Below, piece by piece: positions 16,831 to 25,369 of a DNA stretch of 64,000 nt. Location: the NCBI GenBank assembly GCA_030263715.1, contig SZPM01000005.1:124001-188000 (forward strand). The letters are read 5' to 3'. The number at the start of each line of letters is the position of its first letter. Position 1 is the stretch's first letter. The position numbers were made by a program, and so were the translations under genes. The stretch comes from ATM1 sp003577165. GTDB taxonomy: Bacteria > Armatimonadota > Fimbriimonadia > Fimbriimonadales > ATM1. The notes below the pieces were generated by a model, which saw nothing but the letters and a program-made list of their open reading frames with translations, was not told where the DNA came from and did not search any database.

Positions 16831-18300
16831 GTGAAGGACGCCGACAGGGCCGAAGGCGAGCAGGTGCCCGAGCGAGGAATCGGGCTGAGCCGGAGGTCGT
16901 TACTCAAAGCGATGCTGGCCGGCGCCGCTGCGCCGGCGTTATCGAAGACCGGATGGGGTCGAGCCGCAGCGAGAAACCCACTCTACTTTCCACCGACGAT
17001 TTACGGGGGCAACGTCTCGTTGACTTGCGCGCCCGCCCAGGCGAACCTCGGGGGGGGCCGCATTTCGAACGTGCTCGCGTACAACGGCACTTTTCCAGCG
17101 CCGACGCTCGCCGTGCGAAAAGGGCAGTTCGTCAACGTCGTGCTGCACAACGGTCTGGCGCAGGAGACGATCACACACTGGCACGGAATGATCGTGGACG
17201 AACAGAACGACGGCGGGCCACACATGGCCATTCCGCCGAACGGAAGCCATTCCTATTCGTATCCGGTCGTGAACCGCGCTGGATTGAACTTCTACCATCC
17301 CCACCCTCATCGGTTGACAGGAGAACAGGTGTGCCTCGGTTTGGCAGGGGCGCTCATCGTCCGCGACGCGGAGGAGGATGCCCTGGGACTCCCCGGATCC
17401 CTTTACTCGGGCGCGCCGCCGCTCAGTGTTCCGCGTACGAGGGCGACGCCCTTCAGTTCGAAATACGAAGTGCCGCTCATCTTGCGCGACGCGAACTTCG
17501 ACGGATCCGGAAACCTCCGATACAATCCGGGGGGGAACGGCTTCTTCGGCGACACGCCGCTTGTGAACGGCACGATCGAGGCCACGCTGTCGGTGGACGC
17601 ATCGGTATATCGGTTCAGAGTTTTGAACGGTTCGAATGCGCGTGTGATGCGGCTCGCCCTCAGCAACGGCAGCATGTTCCGGCTCATTGGGAACGACGGG
17701 GGCCTGCTCGAGTTCGGATCGCAAGTCGGGACGTTCGTCATCGGTCCCGGAGAGAGGCTCGACGTCCTCGTGGACTTTCGCGGCTACTCGGTCGGGACTT
17801 CGCTGATGCTGCGAGACCTGGACGCGAACTGGGACTTAATCGAGTTTCTTGTTACGTCCTCCCATGCGGAGGGGAACATCCCAAGCGGACGGCTCTCAAC
17901 CATCGAGCGGCTCGCGAATCCAGTCCGCACGCGCACGTTCGAGTTCGAGGGAATGAACAAGGTTAACGGCCGCTCGTTCGACATGAATCGGATCGACTTC
18001 CAGGTTCCATTCGGGGATGTGGAGCGGTGGATTTTCACGACGAGGGGCACGGCGCCGCATCCGGTGCACGTACACGGCGCATCGTTCCAAGTTCAGTCTC
18101 GGACAGGCGGGCGCGGACAGGTGTTCCCGTGGGAGGCCGGTTGGAAGGACACCGTGCTGCTGCTCGACGCAGAGACGGTCGAGGTGTTGATTCGCTTCGA
18201 TCGCCAGGCCTACTACTCCGGCCCGCAGCGGTATGTCATCCACTGCCACAAGTTGGAGCACGAGGACGCGGGGATGATGTCGAACTTCGTCGTCAACTGA
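16831..18300 (+). CDS. Tat-exported multicopper oxidase
   Basis: A 489-residue three-domain copper oxidase with a Tat signal ('GLSRRSLLKAMLAGAAAPAL'). The copper sites are complete: 'HWHG' and 'HPHPH' in domain 1, and 'HPVHVHGASF' plus 'HCHKLEHEDAGMM' in domain 3 (type 1, 2 and 3 copper ligands). It oxidises a periplasmic substrate, such as a metal ion or phenol, and reduces O2 to water. The pattern is closer to bilirubin oxidase/CueO/SufI-type enzymes than to the copper nitrite reductase NirK. GTG start with AAGGAGG 6 bases upstream; an anaerobic-type operator lies in front. Confidence 0.9.
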   Translation: MKDADRAEGEQVPERGIGLSRRSLLKAMLAGAAAPALSKTGWGRAAARNPLYFPPTIYGGNVSLTCAPAQANLGGGRISNVLAYNGTFPAPTLAVRKGQFVNVVLHNGLAQETITHWHGMIVDEQNDGGPHMAIPPNGSHSYSYPVVNRAGLNFYHPHPHRLTGEQVCLGLAGALIVRDAEEDALGLPGSLYSGAPPLSVPRTRATPFSSKYEVPLILRDANFDGSGNLRYNPGGNGFFGDTPLVNGTIEATLSVDASVYRFRVLNGSNARVMRLALSNGSMFRLIGNDGGLLEFGSQVGTFVIGPGERLDVLVDFRGYSVGTSLMLRDLDANWDLIEFLVTSSHAEGNIPSGRLSTIERLANPVRTRTFEFEGMNKVNGRSFDMNRIDFQVPFGDVERWIFTTRGTAPHPVHVHGASFQVQSRTGGRGQVFPWEAGWKDTVLLLDAETVEVLIRFDRQAYYSGPQRYVIHCHKLEHEDAGMMSNFVVN

Positions 18301-18375
18301 CGTCGGGAGCCGGGGTCGGAGCCGCGAAAACGCAAGACTGGCAAATTTTCTGGGGCGAGGTTTTGCCAGGTGCCG

Positions 18376-18381
18376 TATAAT
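18376..18381 (+). promoter_or_regulatory. -10 element TATAAT for the PEP-CTERM gene
   Basis: A perfect TATAAT 70 bases before the ATG at 18452; no good -35 is visible. Confidence 0.45.
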
Positions 18382-18451
18382 TTCACTTGCCATTCTCGGG
18401 GCCCGAAACGCCGAAGTCGGGGTTGATGGCCCCCAATGGGAGGAACTTGTT

Positions 18452-19465
18452 ATGATAAGAAAGGAACGGGTTCGCCTCCTGGCGGTGCTGACGACGTTCG
18501 GAACGGCGGCGACGGTCTTCGGAGCTGATTTCTTCGAGGCCGAGCCGAACGACAGCAAGGCGGCTGCGAACGTCTTTCTCGGCTTGATGCCAGGGGATCG
18601 AATCATCGGCAATAGCACGGCATCGACCGGTGCGGGACTGGACTACTTCCTGATCTCGACCGCGCCTGACGTGCTGGGAATCTACCGCTATCGTATGGTG
18701 TTGACGTCGGACATCGTCGGTCACACCGGAACGATTCGAGGCCTCAACCAGATCGCGGCTCCGGCCGGCCCGTGGCCCGGTCCTGTCGGCACGCCCGGCA
18801 CGACCGACTCGACTGCACAAACCACGTCCACGACCACGACACCCCCGAGGTTCAACCAGTGGTATGGGTTTGGCAAGGGCGAGCAACTGTACTACCGCGT
18901 GACGGGAACCGCCTCGACGACTGCCAACTACACGGCGACGCTCGAGAAAACCGCTGTCACCCCAACTGACCTGGGCACCTTCCAGGCGGGCACCATCATA
19001 ATCTCGACGATCGGCCAGACGACGTTGGACACGGACCTCTGGGTCTACGACGGCGCGTTCAACGCCATCCTCGGATACGGGAATGACGACGAGAGCACGA
19101 ACGGAGGCGGAACGGGAGCGACAACGCAGTCGATCCTAGGACGCACGTACGGCGCGGGACGCTACTACCTTGCGATGTCGCGGTTCAATCTCGCGAACAA
19201 TCAGGGCAGTCCCTGCGACGACGACTTCCGGACCGGCACGATGCTCGACTTCGCGGACGGAGTGCTCAGTTCAAGCAGCACGACGACGACCGTGAGCCTG
19301 GGCTTCCGAGTGACGGACAGTCTCGGCACGACGACGGTTCCTGGCTTCGCGCCCGGACCGTACGACATCAACTGGTACACGTTCGAAGTGGTGCCGGAGC
19401 CGAGCACGCTCGCGGCCGTGGGCGTCGGTATCGCGGCGCTTCTCGCGCGGCGTCGGAAACGGTAG
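18452..19465 (+). CDS. PEP-CTERM sorting-domain protein
   Basis: A 337-residue exported protein with a signal peptide (about residues 1-25). It has a long Thr/Ser/Gly-rich beta region holding two similar pre-peptidase C-terminal-like segments ('FEAEPNDSKAAANVFLG', 'DTDLWVYDGAFNAILGYGNDDES'), and a C-terminal PEP-CTERM signal: 'VPEPST', a hydrophobic helix and 'RRRKR'. Such proteins are processed by an exosortase and placed on the cell surface; the exosortase is not in the window. GGAGG lies 9 bases before the ATG. It has its own -10 and terminator, so it is monocistronic. Confidence 0.85.
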   Translation: MIRKERVRLLAVLTTFGTAATVFGADFFEAEPNDSKAAANVFLGLMPGDRIIGNSTASTGAGLDYFLISTAPDVLGIYRYRMVLTSDIVGHTGTIRGLNQIAAPAGPWPGPVGTPGTTDSTAQTTSTTTTPPRFNQWYGFGKGEQLYYRVTGTASTTANYTATLEKTAVTPTDLGTFQAGTIIISTIGQTTLDTDLWVYDGAFNAILGYGNDDESTNGGGTGATTQSILGRTYGAGRYYLAMSRFNLANNQGSPCDDDFRTGTMLDFADGVLSSSSTTTTVSLGFRVTDSLGTTTVPGFAPGPYDINWYTFEVVPEPSTLAAVGVGIAALLARRRKR

Positions 19466-19486
19466 CGCATCGCGCTCCTACAAGTT

Positions 19487-19518
19487 GCCCTCGCGGATTC
19501 AAGCCGCGAGGGCATTCT
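19487..19518 (+). terminator. Intrinsic terminator of the PEP-CTERM gene
   Basis: Perfect 10-bp stem GCCCTCGCGG / CCGCGAGGGC with a 7-base loop, followed by a T-rich tail. Confidence 0.8.
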
Positions 19519-19549
19519 TGCTTTTGAGGTCTCAGTGGGAATCCGGCGA

Positions 19550-19627
19550 TGGTCGGGGCGGCGAGATTCGAACTCGCGACCTCCTGCACCCAAAGCAGGC
19601 GCGCTATCCAGGCTGCGCTACGCCCCG
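19550..19627 (-). tRNA. tRNA-Pro (TGG)
   Basis: On the minus strand: acceptor CGGGGCG / CGCCCCG, anticodon loop CTTTGGGT with anticodon TGG, and T-loop GAGTTCGAATCTC. The CCA end is encoded (19550-19552 on this strand). Confidence 0.95.
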
Positions 19628-19672
19628 AACCGGCGCAGTTTACCAGTCGCGGCGGTTCGACTAAAATGAGGC

Positions 19673-21358
19673 GTGGCCAGGGTCGTAATCGCGATTCTCG
19701 CGGTCGCTCTATCGCATATGACGTTTGCCGACACTCCGAAACTTCGAGGGATGTGGGTCGACGTCTTTCACGAGGGCATCAAAACTCCGAGTCAAGTGCG
19801 TGAGTTGATCGCCCGAGCGAAGCGGGCGAACGTAAACGCGCTTTTCATTCAGGTTCGGAGTCGGGCGCAGGTGTATCACGTCAGCCGGCTTGAGCCTCGC
19901 GCTCCCGACACTCTTCCATGGTTCGATGGTCTCGCGGCGGTGATTCGCGAGGCGCGCTCTCAAGACCCGCCGATCCAAGTTCATGCTTGGATCAACGCGC
20001 ATCCCTTCTGGTCGGCGTCGGTGGATCCGCCATGGCCCTACCATCCGCTGTTTCGGCACTCGGACTGGCTGACTCGCAACCCGGAGGGGGGGGTGGCCAC
20101 AGATGTGGGAAGGGGGCTCGACTTCGGTCACCCTGAAGCCCAGGAGTACCTCCTTAGGCTCTACTTGGAAGTGGTCCGAAACTACGACGTGGACGGAATC
20201 CACCTCGACTTCATCCGATTCGCCGGCAAGGAGTGGGGATACAACCCGAAGAGCCTGGAGCGGTTTTACGCGCATCGCGAGGAGTATTCGAATGCGACAG
20301 CCGTTCGCGAGGAGACGCACGCCGCGGATGCGGGCGTATTTCCTGGGGCCGACGCATCGCGTATCGCCTTCGACAAGAAGGGGGGGGCGCCCGCCCCCGA
20401 TGATCCCGCCTGGAGCGCGTGGAGAGGAGATCAGGTCACCACTTTCGTTCGGCGTCTTGTTCTGCACGCGAAGGCGCTCAAGCCGAACCTGATGGTCTCC
20501 GCGGCCGTGATTCCGTGGGGCGATGCGCCGTCGGACTTTCGCGCAAGCGCTGCCTACACGCGCTGCTTCCAGGACTGGAAGGCGTGGGCGGAAGAAGGGC
20601 TTCTCGATCTACTCCTGCCAATGCTCTACTTCCGCGAACCACAGCATGGTGATTGGTATCGAAACTGGGTTCGCTACTGCCGATCCTTAAGCAGCCGGAC
20701 GCCGATTGCAGCAGGCATCGGAAACTACCTCAACTCGCACGACGACACCATGACGCAGTGCAAGATCGCGGACGAGAATCTGAGCGGCGTTTGCTTTTTC
20801 AGTTATGCGAGCACCAACCCGTATCCGGGCCTCGAGGCGGAGGTTTTCAACGAGAGGTTCTACGATCGTGTCGGAAACCTCCCCCCCGCGCCACCCCTAT
20901 CTGCCAATCGAAGCGGAATTGTAAGAGAGACGGTTTCGTTTGGGTACCGTTTCGATGACGAATTGGAGCCGATCGGGAGCAAACTCGGACTTTACGTGGA
21001 CCCAAATTCGGCACTGCCGGACGGAATGGCTGAAGTCGCGCGATCGCTCGGAATCGCCGCGCTGCACCTCGATCGCTTCGAGGGGAGGGGGGCGACACAT
21101 CTGCTGAGGCTGTCTTCCGTTCACGACTTCCCCGCAGGGAAGGAGTTCGTGCTAACAGGGCTGGAAGTGATCGCGCAGGAATCGAACGCGCTTGTCGTGC
21201 GCGATCGGCTCACCGGAGAGTGGGTGCGCGGATACTGTGACTCGATGCCGGATCCGCAGTACGCCGAAGGCGATGTGGTCGCTGTTCTGGGGGTTCGAGA
21301 CGAGAGAGGCCTGCGCTTCTCGCGCGTGAGATGGACGGGGGTCTCACCGAGGCAGTGA
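19673..21358 (+). CDS. Glycosyl-hydrolase-like (GHL10/DUF187) secreted protein
   Basis: A 561-residue exported protein with a signal peptide ('VVIAILAVALSHMTFAD'). Its TIM-barrel domain is of the GHL10 (YngK-like) type: 'LRGMWVDVFHEGIKTPSQV', 'VNALFIQVRSRAQVYH', 'VHAWINAHPF', 'GLDFGHPEAQEYLL' and 'YDVDGIHLDFIRF'. The Asp/Glu in 'GIHLDFIRF' are likely active-site residues. Substrate unknown; cell-wall or extracellular polysaccharide is the usual guess. The last about 130 residues form an unrecognised beta-rich domain. GTG start; its end overlaps the aldehyde dehydrogenase start. Confidence 0.8.
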   Translation: MARVVIAILAVALSHMTFADTPKLRGMWVDVFHEGIKTPSQVRELIARAKRANVNALFIQVRSRAQVYHVSRLEPRAPDTLPWFDGLAAVIREARSQDPPIQVHAWINAHPFWSASVDPPWPYHPLFRHSDWLTRNPEGGVATDVGRGLDFGHPEAQEYLLRLYLEVVRNYDVDGIHLDFIRFAGKEWGYNPKSLERFYAHREEYSNATAVREETHAADAGVFPGADASRIAFDKKGGAPAPDDPAWSAWRGDQVTTFVRRLVLHAKALKPNLMVSAAVIPWGDAPSDFRASAAYTRCFQDWKAWAEEGLLDLLLPMLYFREPQHGDWYRNWVRYCRSLSSRTPIAAGIGNYLNSHDDTMTQCKIADENLSGVCFFSYASTNPYPGLEAEVFNERFYDRVGNLPPAPPLSANRSGIVRETVSFGYRFDDELEPIGSKLGLYVDPNSALPDGMAEVARSLGIAALHLDRFEGRGATHLLRLSSVHDFPAGKEFVLTGLEVIAQESNALVVRDRLTGEWVRGYCDSMPDPQYAEGDVVAVLGVRDERGLRFSRVRWTGVSPRQ

Positions 21359-22767
21359 GCGCAGTGTTGATCGCAGGAGAGTTGCGCGAATGCGCCGACT
21401 CGCACGATGTCTTCGATCCGTGGACAGGCGATCGAGTCGGTTCCGTCGGCGTCGCGACGTGGGAGCATTGCGATGAGGCGTGTGCCGCTGCACAGGAGTC
21501 ACTGCTGCATCCGATTCCAATCGCCGAGCGCGCGGCGATCGCGCGTCGCGTCGCGGACGCGATTCGCGAGCAAAAGGAATCGCTGACGGACCTGTTGGTG
21601 AGGGAGATCGGCAAGCCGGTCGCATTCGCGCGCGGCGAGGTCGAGCGGTGCGAGAGGACATTCCGCCTGGCATCGGAGGCTGGGGACACCATGGATGTCC
21701 ACGACTCCGACCTGTCCTACGACCCACGCGGCCAGAACTTCAAGGGAACGTGGCAGAGGTTTCCTTTGGGCGTGGTCTTGGGCTTCGTCCCGTACAACTG
21801 GCCGATCAACCTTGCGGCGCACAAGATCGCCCCGGCGATCCTCGCCGGTTGCCCGGTCATCATGAAATTGAGCCCGCTCGCTCCCCTTAGCACGCTCGCC
21901 CTGTGCCGGATCGTCGTGGAGTTCGGCGCGCCGAAGGAATCGATCTCGGCGCTTCACCTGTCGAACGAACTCGCTCAGAGGCTGCTATTGGACTCCCGAG
22001 TTCGCATGCTGAGTTTCACTGGAAGCCCCGCAGTCGGTTGGATGCTCAAGGAGATTGTTCCGAAGAAGCGCGTGATATTGGAACTGGGAGGCAATGCGCC
22101 CGCGATCGTTCACGAAGACGCGGACGTGGAGTGGGCTGCGAAGCAGATTGCAGTAAGCGGGTATGGCTACGCCGGGCAGGTGTGCATCTCGGCGCAGAAC
22201 GTCTTTGTCCACGAGTCCGTGTACGAACGCGTGCGCGAACGACTTCGCGAAGAAACGGAGCAGTGTCCAACGGGCGACCCGAAGGACGGGGGAGTCGTGT
22301 GCGGACCCTTGATTGACGACAAGGCGACTGCCAAAGTGCGGGGCGCGATCGACGCCGCAGTCTCCACGGGGGGGGAGATTATCGCGCAGGCGAAGGTCGA
22401 AGGACATGCGCGCCTCATCCCGCCGACCCTGATCGAGCCAGGAAGCAGTGACGACGACATCGTTCGCGAGGAAGTGTTTGGGCCGGTGCTGACGCTGCAG
22501 AGGTACTCAGACATAGGAAGTCTTGCAAACTGGTTGAACGGCGGAAAGTACCGGCTTCAGGCTTCGATCTTCACGCAGAGCCCGGCCGTTGCGCAGGGCG
22601 CATTCGAGTCGCTGGACTACGGGGGCGTGATTCTGAACGACGCGCCGACGATTCGCTTCGACTCGATGCCGTACGGAGGCGAGGGTGAGTCCGGTTTCGG
22701 CCGCGAGGGGGTGAAGTTCGCGATCGAAGAGATGACGGCGCCGAGGTCGTACGTTCGCAGGATATGA
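21331..22767 (+). CDS. NAD(P)-dependent aldehyde dehydrogenase
   Basis: A 478-residue enzyme of the aldehyde dehydrogenase superfamily. Visible are the cofactor-binding segment 'VLGFVPYNWPINLAAHKIAPAI', the glycine motif 'SFTGSPAVG', the general base Glu in 'ILELGGNAP', and the catalytic cysteine in 'YAGQVCISAQNVFV'. It oxidises an aldehyde to the acid or acyl-CoA; the substrate is not evident, though the succinate-semialdehyde/glyceraldehyde-3-phosphate group is nearest in appearance. The ATG at 21331 overlaps the upstream gene by 28 bases; a GTG at 21355 making a GTGA overlap is equally good. Confidence 0.9.
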   Translation: MDGGLTEAVSAVLIAGELRECADSHDVFDPWTGDRVGSVGVATWEHCDEACAAAQESLLHPIPIAERAAIARRVADAIREQKESLTDLLVREIGKPVAFARGEVERCERTFRLASEAGDTMDVHDSDLSYDPRGQNFKGTWQRFPLGVVLGFVPYNWPINLAAHKIAPAILAGCPVIMKLSPLAPLSTLALCRIVVEFGAPKESISALHLSNELAQRLLLDSRVRMLSFTGSPAVGWMLKEIVPKKRVILELGGNAPAIVHEDADVEWAAKQIAVSGYGYAGQVCISAQNVFVHESVYERVRERLREETEQCPTGDPKDGGVVCGPLIDDKATAKVRGAIDAAVSTGGEIIAQAKVEGHARLIPPTLIEPGSSDDDIVREEVFGPVLTLQRYSDIGSLANWLNGGKYRLQASIFTQSPAVAQGAFESLDYGGVILNDAPTIRFDSMPYGGEGESGFGREGVKFAIEEMTAPRSYVRRI

Positions 22768-22813
22768 CGCGCGTCAGGGCGATGCTTGGCGGGGCTAATG
22801 ATTTGGTGCCAAA

Positions 22814-23512
22814 ATGAAGTCCGTGGACCAGAAAGCCGCATTTCGGGGCAAGGACCAGGAAGTCGCCGCCCTCGTCAGTTACTCCGAAATCAACGCGATG
22901 GTGCGCCTCGGACAGAGGCTTGAGTTGGAGGCGTACCTCCGGCAGTTCCTGTCCGAACTGAAGCTGCTCGCGCAAGAGGACCTCTCCATCGGGCGAAGCC
23001 GATTCGTTGCGCTCGTGTGCGCGCTCGTATCCTCGATGCTTGAAATCGGCGCGCCGCCCGAGACCGAGCGCCTGATCGCTGAGGCGTCGAACGATGCTCT
23101 GTCGGCCACCAGCGCCGACGAACTGCAGGACGTAGCAAATCGCTATTTATCGCACATGAACGTGTGCGCGCGTCCCGAGGCGAATCGTTTCGCCGCGCGA
23201 ACGGTCGAGACCGCTAAACTGCTGATTCAGAAGCACTTCGCCGAAGAGATCAACGACGAGTGGGTGGCGGGTCGCGTGCATCTCAGCCGTTCGCACTTTC
23301 GATATCTCTTCAAGGCGCTCACCGGAGTGCCGTTCAAGCGGTACTTGTCGGAGATCCGCCTAAACCACGCGCGTCAGTTGTTGGAGAATTCGCCACTGAG
23401 CGTGAAAGAGGTCGCGGCAAAGGTGGGCTATTCCGACTCGAGCAGTTTCTATCGGGCGTATCGGGCACACCACGGAGTACCCCCGACCGCACACAAGACG
23501 GCGTCCATCTAA
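22814..23512 (+). CDS. AraC-family transcription regulator
   Basis: A 232-residue protein. The C-terminal about 100 residues carry the paired helix-turn-helix of AraC/XylS regulators: 'INDEWVAGRVHLSRSHFRYLFKALTGVPFKRYL' and 'LSVKEVAAKVGYSDSSSFYRAYRAHHGVPP'. The N-terminal part (about residues 1-120) is helical and matches no ligand domain I recognise. It follows the aldehyde dehydrogenase by 46 bases and may regulate it. Confidence 0.85.
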   Translation: MKSVDQKAAFRGKDQEVAALVSYSEINAMVRLGQRLELEAYLRQFLSELKLLAQEDLSIGRSRFVALVCALVSSMLEIGAPPETERLIAEASNDALSATSADELQDVANRYLSHMNVCARPEANRFAARTVETAKLLIQKHFAEEINDEWVAGRVHLSRSHFRYLFKALTGVPFKRYLSEIRLNHARQLLENSPLSVKEVAAKVGYSDSSSFYRAYRAHHGVPPTAHKTASI

Positions 23513-23547
23513 TCGGGCCGTTGGTTGACGTGGGGGTGGCTGGAGGG

Positions 23548-23553
23548 TACAAT
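23548..23553 (+). promoter_or_regulatory. -10 element TACAAT for tRNA-fMet
   Basis: TACAAT placed 13 bases before the mature tRNA 5' end. Confidence 0.5.
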
Positions 23554-23566
23554 CCACGCCTGTCGT

Positions 23567-23643
<77 letters not shown>

Positions 23644-23651
23644 GAATTCGT

Positions 23652-23685
23652 CGGGTCGTCCGCTTAGGGCGACCCGCGTTCTTTT
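23652..23685 (+). terminator. Intrinsic terminator of tRNA-fMet
   Basis: Stem CGGGTCG / CGACCCG (23652-23658 with 23670-23676) followed by CGTTCTTTT. Confidence 0.75.
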
Positions 23686-23697
23686 CTGCAGCCCTCT

Positions 23698-24012
23698 TTA
23701 GTCGCCGTCGAGTACGTCGTCGGCCCAGGAGAGGCCGGCCATCATGTTGGGGAAGCCCACGGTCGTGGTGGCCTGAAGAATTGCGTGCCGAATCTCCTCT
23801 TTCGTCGCACCCGCCTCCACGGCTTTGCGCACGTGGCTGCGCACTCCGCCTTCCTGCCGCGCTCCGACCGCGATGCCGATCTTGATGAGTTCACGGGTCT
23901 TGGCGTCGAGCGGACCAGCCGCCGAAACGGAATCACCAAGCGTGTGATAAGCCTCAGCGATGGCGGGGTAGTCCGTCAGAAACTTCGTGTACCTTCCGGG
24001 GAGTTTTGCCAT
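23698..24012 (-). CDS. Carboxymuconolactone decarboxylase (AhpD-like) family protein
   Basis: A 104-residue helical protein with the family pattern 'LDAKTRELIKIGIAVGAR', 'SHVRKAVEAGATKEEIRHAILQ' and 'GFPNMMAGL'. AhpD-type members reduce peroxides with a CxxC pair just before the conserved His; here the segment reads 'EGGVRSHVRKA' with both cysteines missing and the His kept. A peroxidase role by the AhpD mechanism is therefore unlikely. It is divergent from mobA with overlapping 5' regions. Confidence 0.8.
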   Translation of the reverse strand: MAKLPGRYTKFLTDYPAIAEAYHTLGDSVSAAGPLDAKTRELIKIGIAVGARQEGGVRSHVRKAVEAGATKEEIRHAILQATTTVGFPNMMAGLSWADDVLDGD

Positions 24013-24056
24013 GCCCCATCATGGCACCGACGAAGGGGCGTGCGAAAGGGCGTAAG

Positions 24057-24638
24057 ATGCGATGCGTGGAGGGCAGCGGACGCGAAGCCGTAATCCTCGC
24101 CGGGGGCCGAAGTTCGCGCATGGGCCGCGCGAAGTCCGGCATCGTCGTGGACGGGCAGACGATCTTGGAGCGCATCGGCACGGAACTGGAGGGAGCAGGT
24201 TTTCTGGTCTCGATTCTCGGAGGCGATCCCGTCGAGAGGTGGCCACAGATTCCGGATTCGGTCGTTCACTCTGGCCCGTTGGCCGCGCTCGCGGACTACT
24301 CACTTCAAGGAGAAGCGCTGTTCGTCGCATCGTGCGACATGCCGCTGTTTCGCGGTGCGGCCGCCATCGCGGTTTTCGAGGCGCTGGGCGACGCGCACGC
24401 ATGCATGCCGACCTTGGGCGGACGCGCGCAGCCTTTGTGCGCAGCCTATTCCGCCGGAGCGCTCGCCAGAGCGCGGGAGATGTCCGCGCAAGGCGAGACG
24501 CGCGTGATGAAGTGGGTGGAATCGTTGGACACGCTCTTCCTCGACGAAGAGGATCTGCGAAACCGAGGGGTAGATCCGAACTGGGTGCGCAGCGCAAACA
24601 CGCTGTCCGAATTGGAGGCGATCCTCGAGGACGCTTAG
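24057..24638 (+). CDS. mobA: Molybdenum cofactor guanylyltransferase MobA
   Basis: A 193-residue nucleotidyltransferase with the P-loop-like N-terminal motif 'AVILAGGRSSRMGRAKSGI' and 'SCDMPLF', the metal-binding aspartate. MobA attaches GMP to molybdopterin to make the bis-MGD cofactor of DMSO-reductase-family enzymes, such as the NarG-like protein encoded 2.8 kb downstream. The ATG at 24057 is chosen (GAAAGGG upstream); an earlier ATG at 24006 lies inside the divergent gene. It converges on the Crp/Fnr gene. Confidence 0.87.
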   Translation: MRCVEGSGREAVILAGGRSSRMGRAKSGIVVDGQTILERIGTELEGAGFLVSILGGDPVERWPQIPDSVVHSGPLAALADYSLQGEALFVASCDMPLFRGAAAIAVFEALGDAHACMPTLGGRAQPLCAAYSAGALARAREMSAQGETRVMKWVESLDTLFLDEEDLRNRGVDPNWVRSANTLSELEAILEDA

Positions 24639-25369
24639 CCCAACGTGTCGTTGAGCGACTGAAGGCAGTGCAGCGTGATGACTTGGTGGTCGGTCGTGAG
24701 GACGCCGTTCTTCTGCCACCGGCTCATCACGCGAATCGTGGTTTCCACCGTCGTTCCCGCCATTTCGGCGATGTCCTGGCGCGTTAGGGGCACTTCGAGA
24801 ACGGTTCCAGTCTCCGCAGGCTTGCCATAGGAGGTCGCCAGGATGAGAAGGACCGCGGCGACGCGCTCTTCGACCTTGCCCGAAGACAGGCGCGTCATCA
24901 TGTCGTATGCGCGGCGCAGCCGAGGGCCGAGCGTCTTCAGGATCATGTCCTTCAACTTCTCGTTATGCTCATAGACGTTGAGGAACAGAGGCGTCGGGAT
25001 TTTGAGATACCAACAGTTGGAGACTGCGAGCGCGCTGAGGGGATAAATATGGCTTTCGATGGCGGCCATGATTCCTGCCGGCTGAGATGGGCCGAGGAGC
25101 TCCACCGTCACCTCGTGCCCGTGGGGTGAGGTCTTCGTGAGTTTGACGAAGCCGCTGCCGATGATGGCGATGAACTCGGCCGTTGCGCCGGATAACCAAA
25201 TGACTTCGCCGCGTTCCGCGTAGGCGAGGTACGAGTTCTGTTCGAGCAGACCGAAGTCCTCATCGCTCAGCGAACTGAGAACTTCGCACTGGCGAAGCAC
25301 GTCGCGATGGTTCGGGCGCTTAGCGACTTCTCTCATATAGTTTCTCAGGGCTCCGACCCTCTCACGCAC
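24635..25369 (-). CDS. Crp/Fnr-family transcription regulator (NnrS-linked)
   Basis: A 244-residue regulator with an N-terminal cyclic-nucleotide-binding-type beta barrel (about 30-120), a dimer helix, and a C-terminal winged helix-turn-helix ('LTRQDIAEMAGTTVETTIRVMSRW'). The recognition helix keeps the Glu-x3-Arg pattern that reads TGA half-sites in Fnr/Dnr proteins. It lacks the N-terminal cysteine cluster of O2-sensing Fnr, so an NO or redox signal (Dnr/NnrR-like) is more likely. The GTG at 25369 overlaps the nnrS stop; an ATG at 25336 is an alternative. Likely one of the proteins that bind the TATGAC-N4-GTCATA operators. Confidence 0.88.
   Translation of the reverse strand: MRERVGALRNYMREVAKRPNHRDVLRQCEVLSSLSDEDFGLLEQNSYLAYAERGEVIWLSGATAEFIAIIGSGFVKLTKTSPHGHEVTVELLGPSQPAGIMAAIESHIYPLSALAVSNCWYLKIPTPLFLNVYEHNEKLKDMILKTLGPRLRRAYDMMTRLSSGKVEERVAAVLLILATSYGKPAETGTVLEVPLTRQDIAEMAGTTVETTIRVMSRWQKNGVLTTDHQVITLHCLQSLNDTLG

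Noticed and set aside
16831..18300. Copper nitrite reductase NirK
   Set aside because: The HPVHVHG and HCHxLEHEDAGMM motifs and the three-domain length match laccase/bilirubin-oxidase-type enzymes, not two-domain NirK.
22763..22778. Another TATGAC operator before the AraC gene
   Set aside because: TATGAC-GCGC-GTCAGG is only half symmetric, and its first half is the stop codon region of the aldehyde dehydrogenase; likely chance.
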